64,000 bases of DNA, taken from positions 11,284,001 through 11,348,000 of the forward strand of contig OX485809.1 in assembly GCA_950295325.1 (NCBI GenBank). The letters run 5' to 3'. Made by a program: the position numbers and the translations under genes. Each line of letters opens with the position of its first letter. Position 1 is the first letter of the stretch. The notes below the pieces were generated by a model. That model saw only the letters and a program-made list of their open reading frames with translations. It was not told the DNA's origin and did not search any database. This document shows positions 48,784-58,968 of the stretch, one piece after another. Source of the stretch: Polytrichum commune (Eukaryota; Streptophyta; Polytrichopsida; Polytrichales; Polytrichaceae).

Positions 48784-49346
48784 TGGAGAAGGTTGATCAC
48801 TTGCAAATCATATGTGCAGATGAGGTGTGCAGATGATAAATGAACCTGCTGATAAAGGCTGAACCCTAAACTATGTAGACATGAATATCTGCATCACTTG
48901 TATTGCTGCCACTCTATGTGTGTATGAGCAAAACCTAAACTCAACATGTTTATGTTGGTTGAGAGTTGGGTGTGATTCAGAAAGTTCAGCAAGCATCAGA
49001 ATGCTAAACATGCATGAGGAGTTAGAGGATCAAGCATCATAATGAAAGTGAATGTGGTGGGTTCTAACAAACCACCCTATCAATCCACATAGCACATCAC
49101 AGACAGCATAGACATCACAACGTAGTAACCCGAAAAGACACGAAAAAGCACACTGGCTCCATATGATCCAGATCTCAGATCCGGAAAACCCGGAAGGACA
49201 TGATCCGGAATGACATCATCTGAATGACATGAACTGCCCATCTGTATGTCAATCGTGTTGCCGTCTTTCCGTCGATCGCATGGATGAAAAGACACTGGAT
49301 GTAAACGGCTGACGTCACTGACCGGGCAGGGGCGCCGGGCAGCTTC
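48784..49346. other. Right subterminal region of the large MULE
   Basis: No gene. Presumably the promoter of the minus-strand transposase gene. Short ORFs only. Confidence 0.5.
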
Positions 49347-49400
49347 TGACCTGTCAGGGCCCCCCTACAAAAGCTCGTAGGGGGTACCATATTGTCTGCC
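49347..49400 (-). repeat. MULE right terminal inverted repeat
   Basis: Reverse complement of the left end from GGCAGACAATATGG on, with the same internal CCCCCTAC/GTAGGGGG stem. Confidence 0.92.
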
Positions 49401-49410
49401 GAGCATCAAG
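49401..49410. repeat. 10-bp target-site duplication, right (GAGCATCAAG)
   Basis: Perfect copy of 33794-33803. Confidence 0.93.
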
Positions 49411-49944
49411 GGGCTTCAAGTTCACCCTATTGCGCAAGTGCCATCAAGTAGCAATGCTAGGAGGGTACCCTTTGACTATTCGGAAAAGTGCAACTACCTT
49501 TTAGACATCACCAACTATTCCGGGGCTTTATAGCTATTGAGATTTGTTTAGGCCCTAATTTAGCCTTGGACGGGTTCAAATCCACTTTGGACGGGTTCTA
49601 AATACAACATTAACAAAATCCCCCCCAAAAAGGTACAAATATCAATTACATTATGTCATATAGAGCATGTGAATATAAGCATAATGCAATCAATCCACTA
49701 ATATCCAATCAAAATATCAATCTTGAAGTGCTAGTGAATAAGAATTAGTATATTTAAACATGTTGAACATTTAAAAAACAAACGAGATACTTATCCTTAA
49801 TAATATGACTTAACACCAACATAGATCCTATGTTTATTTTTTAGAATCTACGTTTATATTCTAATTATATCTGACATATATTATATTTAATTAAACTTCT
49901 ATTTAATTAAATAATCATCCATTAAATTAGTTAATTAATTTAAC
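49411..49944. other. hAT internal spacer
   Basis: AT-rich. No coding or repeat content recognised beyond short TTAATTAA runs. Confidence 0.5.
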
Positions 49945-50238
49945 GAACCTCCCCTCCCCTCCCTCTCCCTCGCCTCTCCCTCCTCTCTCCCTCCCCCTCC
50001 TCCCTCCCCCCCTCTCCCGCCCCCCCCCCCCGTCCGCCCCCCCCCTCCCCCTCCCCCTCCCCCCCCCTCCCCCTCCGTCCGACCACCCTACCCTACCCGT
50101 TCCCGCACCCGTTCCCGCCCCCGTTCCCCCCCCCCCCCCCCCCGTCCGACCCGTTCCCGCCCCGTCCGACCTCGTTCCCCCCCGTCCGCCCCCGTTCCCA
50201 CTCTAGATTCGTTAACCTCCTCCATGATTACTATAAAT
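49945..50238 (+). promoter_or_regulatory. C-rich tract 3 plus TATA box, upstream of the hAT transposase gene
   Basis: 49945-50212 is C-rich with CCGTCCGACC, CCCGTTCCC and CTCCCCCTCC units. It is followed by CTATAAATTAAG (TATAAAT at 50232-50238). The first transposase ATG (50469) lies 230 bp downstream, after a CAG acceptor-like site at 50454, so a leader intron is possible. Confidence 0.6.
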
Positions 50239-50468
50239 TAAGGGTTCAAGGTGCCATTTTTGCCTCCACTGTCATAGTGTGTCTCAAGACTTTTGATTCT
50301 CCTCTAAGGAGTGAGGATTGAATGCGTGAGACCCGATTGCAGAGGATACTTTGTCCATTCTGGTCACTGTGAATTAGGGATGCCCTTGTGGCACTCTTGA
50401 ACATGACCTAGTATGCGATCAAAGCTACTTGCTCTACATTGTTTGTATTTGCAGGTTTTGTTGAAGTC

Positions 50469-51071
50469 ATGCCACGCCGAAATGATCCATGGGATCATTG
50501 GTACGAGGATAAGGGGCTGGTTCCTGGTAAATCACAAAGGCAGGTTAAATGTAGGTATTGCTCGTTCGTCATATCTTACCGAGGAAATAGAATGTTGGCC
50601 CACCTTGGTTATAGACCTCCTTTAGGGGGTGCTTCTGATGTTTCCTCATGTAGGATGGTACCCCCGCATATTAGGGTCTTGTTTGAAAATTGCGGAGGCA
50701 ATGTGCCCTTACATGTAGGCATTGTAAATGAGGACTCTCCGATGCGAGATGATGTACCTCTAGAGCCTATTATAGCGGACTCCGTAGTTAGTGAAACAGA
50801 GCCTTTGCTTATGTCCCAATCCACTCAGCATTATGATCTTGTGATATATAGCACACCTCCTCGTGAACTACGTCAACTCAACATACCGGAGGGGTTCAAT
50901 GTGTGTAAGCCTCAATCTTCCTCACCCTTCGATTGCGTCCTAGTCCGGGTGAGGAATCATGGGCTACACTTCAAATTGCAATTCACATGTGCAAGCAAGG
51001 GAAGAAGATTGGGAGAAGTGGTGTATATAACACCCTTTTCCTTTTATTTTATTTCGCAAGCAAGCGTTTAA
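50469..51071 (+). CDS. hAT transposase, BED zinc-finger N-terminal exon
   Basis: From ATG 50469 the frame reads MPRRNDPWDHWYED then VKCRYCSFVISYRGNRMLAH. This is a BED-type finger pattern (C-x2-C...H), which binds DNA in hAT transposases. A less conserved region rich in Pro and Ser follows. The frame ends at 51071; a donor may lie at a GT before this. The catalytic part resumes at about 53702, more than 2.5 kb on, so the intervening DNA is a long intron with insertions, or the gene is broken there. Confidence 0.7.
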   Translation: MPRRNDPWDHWYEDKGLVPGKSQRQVKCRYCSFVISYRGNRMLAHLGYRPPLGGASDVSSCRMVPPHIRVLFENCGGNVPLHVGIVNEDSPMRDDVPLEPIIADSVVSETEPLLMSQSTQHYDLVIYSTPPRELRQLNIPEGFNVCKPQSSSPFDCVLVRVRNHGLHFKLQFTCASKGRRLGEVVYITPFSFYFISQASV

Positions 51072-53084
51072 GAACACTCGCTTCACAATACAATGTCCTT
51101 GGATTATATTAACTGCTCTATCTATCTATGGTCCTACTGTTTACCCACTTCGCTAGGGGGGACACTCCACCTCTTGTGGAGTGCAAGTGTGCAAGCCCGC
51201 CTAGGCCCTTACTTCCGTTGCCGCAACCTCCACCATTTCCTCGGCTGTCCCTGCATTACTCCTTCTAGACCCAGCAATGCGAACCCCGAGTCACCACCCT
51301 ACCAGCTATGTCTCTCCTCCCCGTCTGTTGCCAGCGATTGTACCTCCAGCCCTCGTAACAACTTGCTTTCACCTTCTTCCCCTTATTCGCCGATTTCGTC
51401 CACCATGACTAACTCCGGGCCCTCCTCCCAGCCGTTGCATCATTGCCCTGATGCACGCCAACCTCGCCTAGTGTGGTCCAGAGAGGGGGCCGGTGGCGCA
51501 CAAGGTTGGTACGAGGAGGTTGGCTCATACGGTGTCTAAAATATAATGCATTGACGCATTGGTACTGACGTGGTTGTTATGTTAAGCTCTGTTGTGCATT
51601 TTTGTGGGACTCAAGGATGGGCGTCCCTCAATCAAGGCTAGCTGATTGAAGCTCTAATGTTTAGAGGCGCAGTTCAGAACTCCACTCTGGACCACAGGGG
51701 GGGGCAGTGGTTCAGAGAGGGGGCCGGAGGTTTCAAAGTGGACCTCTGCACCTCTCTAGTCGCAAAGTCGTTGGATGCTCGATTACTGTATTGTCTAAAC
51801 TGCCTCAAGGTTCACAGTCACCGTTGATGCACACGCGGAGAGGATTATGAATCGGAGACAGCGACAGGGGTACTCGATCAGCAATTGACTCGCGACTCTA
51901 CAAATTCCCTAGTGGGACTGTGAGCCAATAATCTTCCCTTATTCTTCGGTTGTGCCGATCTCAGTCCGACTTGGACTTCTTGGCTGAGATGAGACCCCGC
52001 ACACGGAACCTGCTGTAGTGGAGTCGGCGTCACCTATCCAAACCCTCACTACCCCTCTCACTCGGAATCGCAAAGATTCGGCGCACGGCTTGACATCCCT
52101 TAGCCTAGCCAGTCAGAGCAGACTGTTGATCATACGGCTAAGAACAAACAACAAAAAGAATGGGCCAATGAAGTCGTGCGGTAGCACCATCCTCGGAACC
52201 TTAAGTCGGACAACAATCTATGCTTGACTTCGAATCCTCACTAGTCTGCTTGTGAGAAGATCACTATCTTCAAACCATTTCCCTACCTCGTTACACTTCT
52301 CCGGTTCACACTACATTTCCAGATCTCAACAACTAGTTGCAGTTACGGCACACCTGGCATCCCTTGTAGAAACAATTACGATATAGCTCTCTATGACACG
52401 ACGCAAATCGGGAATAAGGGAGGGGAAAAGAATTAGCTCTCCCTGGGAAGAGACTGCTCTCTTCGTCGATCGTAGCAGTACGCTCCTCGGTGAGCTTCCC
52501 AAGCTCCTTGCCCGCTTCTCGTGCCCTGTACCGCCCTTCCGTGGCCGGCCAACTGCTCTCCTCCTTAGTTTTCTCAGATTCCCATTCCTCCATCATGCCC
52601 TCTTAACCAGCAAGATGAGCTCCACGCAGGAACCACATCACCATGATGCCGGAGGACACCACCACTGCGCAACCAACGTATTCCCCACCGAGACACCAAC
52701 CTTGCCGCTCTCCCTCCATTCTCCCTTCTCCTGTTCTTGCCTTGTCAACGCAGCAGGGCTTCGCCCTCTCTCACCACTCTCCCCCTTCTACCTCTCTACC
52801 CATCTCTAAACATGCATTCATTTCCCACTGGAGCAGGGCTTCGCCCTCTCTCACTTTCTCCCCCCTCCTCTACCTTCTAACATGCATAATGAGCTCCCTA
52901 CCTCCTACCTCCCGAGACCCCTCCAACCTCTACCTTTTTTCCCGGGTTGCCCGGCATCTTTCGGGCCGCCCGAGAGAAAAAGCGGGTCAAGACCTTTTCT
53001 TTTGGCCTCTCCCCCTTCCAAACCCACTTTCCCTTTTCTTCAATTGACTTCTTCTCCCCCTAGCCTCATAGATAAATAAAACTC

Positions 53085-53085
<1 letters not shown>
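51072..53085. other. Probable intron or insertion inside the hAT transposase gene
   Basis: GC-richer DNA with many short ORFs in all frames. A GCAGGGCTTCGCCCTCTCTC block is repeated in direct order at about 52752 and 52837. Proline-rich ORFs near 52393-53047 follow the CCT/CTC-rich composition. The transposase coding between BED and catalytic parts could be hidden here, but I could not find it. Confidence 0.4.

Positions 53086-53120
<35 letters not shown>
53086..53120. repeat. (GATA)n microsatellite
   Basis: About eight and a half perfect tetranucleotide units. Confidence 0.95.
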
Positions 53121-53221
53121 GTAACTAGATAAGATAAAAGTAACCCACCATAGTTGTTACCAAGTAATCACGCTCGCGTTGTGGTATAAGTTGTGAGTCG
53201 TTATGGTTGTGGTCACCAAGT

Positions 53222-53430
53222 CATGTTTCCTCGGTTGGTTGAGGGAGGGAATTTGTACGACACTTTAAACGGTCCGGGTTCGACTCCCGTCGAGTTCGTG
53301 TGATCGTTTCATGTGTTACACATGACTTGGCTAGTGATTTCTAGGTAGGAAATTAATACCCAACCAACCGGCGCTTACCCATTCTCTTGAGCTATTCATG
53401 TAACTATCGTTCAATAAATAACGGTCATCA
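53222..53430 (+). mobile_element. tRNA-like SINE candidate
   Basis: GGGTTCGACTCCCG at about 53276 is a perfect pol III B box (GGTTCGANNCC). TGGTTGAGGGAGGG about 40 bp before it fits a degenerate A box. A tail of about 140 bp follows. There is no intact tRNA cloverleaf and no clear flanking duplication. The B-box spacing favours a tRNA-derived SINE or a tRNA relic. Confidence 0.45.
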
Positions 53431-53701
53431 TTATGACTCCTCCTTTATTCCATTGGCTTTTCTTGGTATTCCTAAGTACGCTTTTACTAGGCTCTCCATC
53501 AACGCTTATGCCTTCGCATCCCCTTTCTCCTCTAAGGTTAATTTCACTTCTAGCTCCTAATTACCTCTTAGCCCAATTTTACCAAGATATTCAACGCCTC
53601 ACCTTTCTCATCCTTTGATAATTCCATCAAGCGTGAAATCGACGTATTAGCCATGTTTTTGCGATTAAGGATTAATGTGAGTACGATTTCGGGCTCACAA
53701 T

Positions 53702-56278
53702 GTGTCAACAAAACAACTCCTTGACAGAGCATGGGCAACGGCTTTTTATGAAGCTAACATTCCTTTCAACATTGTGAGACATCCAGCATTTGTTCATGCT
53801 GTGCGTGAAACTGCCCGTCATCGAATGCCAGCCTACACACCACCATCGTACAATGCCATCCGTACGAAGTTGTTAACTGATAAAAAGGTTGACCTAGACA
53901 GGGAAGTGAAAGAGAAGCTGGGGAATTCCGTTGACAAATACGGCGTTACAATATGTTGTGATGGATGGGACAACGTGCAAAACAGACCTCTCCTAAACGT
54001 TCTTTAATGTGGCACAAAGGGAGACGTCTTCTTGGGTACCATTGATACCATGGGGAATCACAAGGATCATGTCTACGTTGCTACTCAAATTCAACTATTT
54101 GTGGAAAAGGTTGGTCGACATAATGTGGTCCAAGTTTGCACCGACAATGCCCCGGTTATGGCCTCCGCTTGCCGCGACTTGATTCAAGCAAATCCCGATC
54201 TATATGTTCAAGGATGTGCTGCGCATTGCCTAGATCTCCTCTTAGAAGATTGGGGGAAGGAGGAATGGGTGAAAAAGTTGGTAAAAAAAGGGTGCCATAT
54301 TTGTGTTTTTATAAAAAACCATCATGCTCCTCAAGCTATATTCCAGAGGTTGTCACCAAATCTCTCACTCCGCCTACCTGTAGAGACCCGTTTTGCAACA
54401 AGCTTCATCATGATAGAACGTCTTCTTCAAGTACGCAATGCTTTGGAAAGAATGGTGGTTGATGATGATTGGTCTACTCTAATGCGTGATTTGAGGAGGA
54501 GATCAGGCACCGCTTGGACGAAGGGCTTTGCAGTGCGACGCTTTATACGTTCCGATGGATTCTGGAACACGTGCAAAAATTTCTTGTATATGGTGATCCC
54601 GGTTGTTAAAGCTCTTCGTGTATTTGATGGCAAGGCGCCTGCAATGGGATTGGCTTGGAAGGTCATGCATGATTTACAAACCCATATTCGTGGATTCAGT
54701 AAACCTCCATTTCGCTTAAGCCCTGAGCTTGCTGCAAATGCTATGGTAACGTTCGAAAATAGATGGAGGTTGATGTTGAATGATCTTCATTGGGCTGGAG
54801 CGATGTTAAATCCGCTTCTACGTGGTTGGGCCCCACTCCATGAGCATGAGAATTCGAGGCCAATCCTAAATCGAGTTCTTCGCAGACTTACTCCAGATCA
54901 AGACACTTATGTCCAAATCCTCCACCAGTACCAAGATTTCCTTGAAAATCGAGGGCCTTTTGCTGATTCTACAGAACCGAACGTGCATGCCGCACCTCTC
55001 CATGAATGGTGGGATGCAATGGGAGGTGGAGCTAAGGCCCTCCAAACAATAGCGAGACGTATCCTTGCACAAGTATGTTCCGCGTCCGCATGTGAGCGCA
55101 ATTGGAGCATGTATTCATATGTTCACAACAAGAGTCGCAATCGCTTGAAGCATAGTCGTGCTGAGGACCTCGTCTACATATATACCAATAGTAGGCTCAT
55201 TCGACATCAGAGGGGCCCGAGACCTGCACAATGATACGAAGTGAATGAGGTCCATTCTGACGATGACCTTGACGAAGAAGATGACAACGAAGTTGACGTG
55301 GATCCAAATGATAGGGCCGGAAATGATGACGACAACAATGTTGATGACATTGACGATGATTTGGATGATCTCGATTCAGAGAAATCTGATTCTTATGATG
55401 AAGATGAGGGTTATAATAGTAATGATAGAAACCTTGGGGTGTTTGATTTTGATGAAGCGGATGTCCCCCATAATAACGATGGAATGCATGACGATCATGA
55501 GGGGTCTATTGGAGGTCCACCCCTTGAAACCCTCCATACTGGACAAGGTTGTCGCCTTGACCATAATGTTGCTATGGGGGCAACAGAGAATGTAGGAATT
55601 GAAGTAGATTCCTTGCAACCTCACAGCGATTCCCTTTCTTTTGGTGGAGGTGACAATGTACTACCCGCAAACGAGCCAACGCATGTTCAACAGGATCCAC
55701 TTCCAGCCAGAGTACATTCCGAATCCATGGACGCCTCCCTCATATCCAACCATCGTACCGAAGTTCAAACGTCCAATGTTGCTGAAATGCCTATAACCCG
55801 ATGTCGTGCTCTTCAAGGAATTGCATCCACCTCTACTGTGCAAGTGCATGCACAACGTCAACATCGTCCTCTCACTCGAAGTATTGCCAATACTTCTAGA
55901 TTGGGTGTTTCACTAGCAACTACTGTGGGTGCTACTTTGGTTGCTATACACAATGTTTCAAGTCGTGGTAGGGGTGGAGGGCGCCATAGAACTACGAAAG
56001 GTGTCAAACGTACTAGGAAGAGGTATCAAGGAAGATCGCTTCCGTTTATTGCTAAAGACTACAATGAAGATGAGGGTAGACCACATCTAGATGAAAATGG
56101 CATACAGGATGCAGAAGGCTCCCGGCCCACCAAGAAGATAATTATCTCACAACGTGACCGAGAGTTGCGTCTTCGGAGCGCGACTCCCCAAACAAATGAT
56201 GATTTCAGCACAGACGAGTCTGAAGAGGACCCAAGATGTGTCGAAGCAAATGATCCCACAGTACGGATTCGAACGTAA
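53702..56278 (+). pseudogene. hAT transposase, catalytic and dimerisation parts plus acidic tail (two in-frame stops)
   Basis: One frame of 859 codons is interrupted only by TAA (54005) and TGA (55232). The first part has KYGVTICCDGWDN, the first catalytic Asp region of DUF659-type hAT proteins. Then come VVQVCTDNAPVM (second Asp), QGCAAHCLDLLLEDW (Cx2H of the RNase H fold) and a helical insertion. The hAT C-terminal dimerisation motif follows: SASACERNWSMYSYVHNKSRNRL. After the TGA the frame stays open for 345 codons: a very acidic Asp-rich part, a basic RGGGRHRTTKG segment and Ser/Asp tail. This long acidic extension is unusual. It may be the true C-terminus, with the TGA an Arg codon mutated by C to T. 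The gene serves the 25222-61538 element by its position and superfamily. Confidence 0.88.
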
Positions 56279-56869
56279 TGGTTTTGCAAAAATGTGGTCT
56301 TTCGGTGTTCTCACGTAATACCGTAATTTATTACTTACGTCAAAATTGATACAACCTTAGGGCCTTCGGTGAGACATTTAGACCACAAAGCGAATGCTAC
56401 CTTCGTAGTTATATTGTTTATTATGATGTATTATTCTTACGGTGAATAGAGTTTTGTTTTTATTTATTGAGCTTCTTGAAGCAAATGTTTTTATAAATAT
56501 TGCAAGCCATCTATTGTTCGATTGTACATGCTTCGTTGGTGGCTTCCTATTTTTTGGAATATTTCTATGTGTTTTACATAATTATATCTTTATATTATTC
56601 AATATTGGCTATGTAGTTATTAGTTAATAGTACTCTTGGTGAGACTATCATATGAATGACTATTATTCAAGTAAGTTTTTAAAAATTTCAAAAAACATTA
56701 AAACATATGGCATCCATATGATATCTTTTATACGTTCTAATCACTTTGAAATGAAAAATTGTCAGTAAATCCTCTTCATATTACATATTTTTTTAACATG
56801 AAATGTGTTCATTGTGTCCAAAATTTTCCTCCCTTCCTGTACAACTTTCTAAACAATCTACAAAAATTC

Positions 56870-57610
56870 CTAATCCGAATCTGAATCGAGGTCTATAGCC
56901 ACTGAACTAGCTGGATGAAGATGAAGTCCTCGTCGTGCTCGTGATGATTCACCAGCTTCTATGCTTCGCGCTACTCCACGGGTGAGATATGGGCGACTTC
57001 CGGGAGACAATGGAACGGCATTATGTGGTCTAGGCCCACCATTTAGCCATTTCAAAACCACATCACCCGTAACTCTATGCAAGATTGCATCAATTGCACT
57101 CAATTGCAGCCTATTCTGCTGGTACCCCTCCTTTAATTCCAATTCAGGTCTCAGATCCCGTTCCATAGGCATGTCATCTGCATCTTATTCCAAATCATGC
57201 TCCGATACTGATTCGAGACCTGCTGCATTGTACCAAGGAGGGTGTTTGCCGCTCTTTAATTGTCTGCTTGTTGTATCCCAATGCCAACCAAGAATTTGGT
57301 AAAAAAACTTTTCAAGTCATGCTCGGGGGGCTTGTTGGGATACAACTCGTCTGCAACATACAAAATTTGACGTGCACTCCGTGTCCATGCTCCATTCTTA
57401 TTTTCGTTCCATAGCTCAACCTTGGCACAATTGTATAACCAACTCCACTCAACACACTGCCCATCAAACTCTTGAAGTTCGAAAAGAAAGTCTCATGGCT
57501 TTAACACCCACTCGTTAGGCATGTAATCCCGAAGGCTGTCACCAAAAAACCTCCATCCTTCAATTTCGTCCTAGCCCGAATGGAGAAGTTTATAATGACA
57601 TGTAGAGATT
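56870..57610 (-). pseudogene. Broken gene of unknown function
   Basis: Reading the minus strand, the frame gives DEIEGWRFFGDSLRDYMPNE, then a TGA, then DFLFELQEFDGQCVEWSWLY and ARQILYVADELYPNKPPEH. At the A7 run (57301-57307) the frame must shift by one to continue as ILGWHWDTTSRQLKSGKH. It ends at 56870 after ..SSVAIDLDSDSD. TAG and TGA stops plus this homopolymer slip mark it as decayed. The tryptophan-rich, charged sequence looks protein-like, but no domain is recognised. It follows the hAT transposase tail-to-tail. Confidence 0.5.
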
Positions 57611-58968
57611 TCTCTCTTTGTAACATAATGTATGATTCCAATCTATCGTTGGAATATACACAACTTAGCCAAGTCTATACTATGTCTTCTTACACTCCTT
57701 AATCTCGGGTAATGTTACATCCTTGTACTTCTCTAAAGTCCACCCGACCGCTTTGGCCACGCATGCCTTCAAAGATATCCTTCTTGTGAAGCGAGTCCTT
57801 GCCGTCGACTCCACACTACTACATGAGTTCTCGCTTATTGATTCCATGAATTACACAAGTTTAAGTATTGATAAATATTTGTCACTTATTGTAGTTTTCT
57901 CCTCACGCTTCAACAACTATATTGGTTTAATGAACTAATGGTTATCCCTAATGGAACCAAACAAACTTCCTTTGTTCCCCTAGACTTTACTAGCTAATAG
58001 TGTAACTTTCCCATTACTTCTCGGAATGTCCTGAAATTTTATCTGTAACTAGGGAGACAAAGGAAAAAAATCTCACCAATTTGTGAGCCTATCCCATTTT
58101 CTGTCCGACAGTTATGACCATTTTAGGGTGTCAGTCTACCCAGATTTCAGAATATCATAACTTCCTCTCACAGGCTCCAAAGAACTTCAAATTTTGGAAG
58201 AAATCACAAAAACTAATAATTTATGATCCCCTGAAATTTCAAACTATTTTCATTTTCTGCCAAAACGTTATGGCATTTTTAGTCTGCAACTCTTGAAAAC
58301 ACTTCAGAATGATATATCTCTTTCTCATCTACTCGGAAGTTATGCCCCTTACAACCTAGACTACTCAAGAAATACCCAAGAAATATGAACTCAAATACTA
58401 CAACTTGAAGCCATAAAATATCTTAAAATTATTCACACCAAAACTAATTCTAACAAGAGGTCAAGCCCTCTTCAAGGCCAACTAGCCTTGGCTCTCCAAC
58501 TAAAAACTAAGCACACACATGTGCTCCAATCTTGCTTCCAACACACCCACACTTATAACACGTGGGATGCCTTGGAGCACGAAGGGAAGAGAGGATGAGT
58601 GGGGGAAGAATGAGGGATTATATAGTGAGTTTGAGGGGATGAACACCCTCAAGGCTCACGATAAGCCCTCGAGATCTCCTCCTACTTTGTAGGCTCTAAT
58701 CCTATCTCCTAAGCCTTCCTCCCTCAAATGATCAACAAGGATCCTAATTCAAACATTTAACTAACCTTGGCTTTCTACCTACCACACTTTACCAAGGTTT
58801 GTCCTTCTCCTACTTAAATCCACTCCACAAAAGCCTAATGCTTCAAACTAAGCTTTCTTCAAGCTTCACTCTTTTTATATTTTTATGAATAATCATAAAT
58901 CACCAAAACACCACTTGTAATATTTTACAAGTGTTAACAACCAATGTGGGCATCAATTTGGGCTCACA
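57611..58968. other. Spacer between two minus-strand cargo genes
   Basis: AT-rich. No gene supported. It probably includes the 3' region of the RING gene and leader of the unknown gene. Confidence 0.5.

Larger units (their letters stand above)
33804..49400. mobile_element. Mutator-like element with Ulp1 protease gene, 15,597 bp
   Basis: Terminal inverted repeats of about 54 bp begin GGCAGACGATATGG on the left and GGCAGACAATATGG on the right complement. They continue through TACCCCCTACGAGC and TTTTGTAGGGGG with a few mismatches. A perfect 10-bp duplication GAGCATCAAG flanks the element. Inside are a Ulp1-type (C48) protease gene (+) and a MULE transposase gene (-) in convergent orientation, a low-coding left third with gene-fragment-like repeats, and a smaller nested MULE. 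MULEs with Ulp1-like genes are known in plants (Kaonashi-type). This one is nested inside the giant hAT. Premature stops in both genes suggest it is no longer autonomous. Confidence 0.93.

Noticed and set aside
52393-53047. Overlapping 130-codon Pro/Ser-rich ORFs
   Set aside because: Biased CCT/CTC composition and overlapping frames, with no domain and no consistent codon usage.
53222-53300. Functional tRNA gene
   Set aside because: The B box is good, but the acceptor and anticodon stems do not pair.
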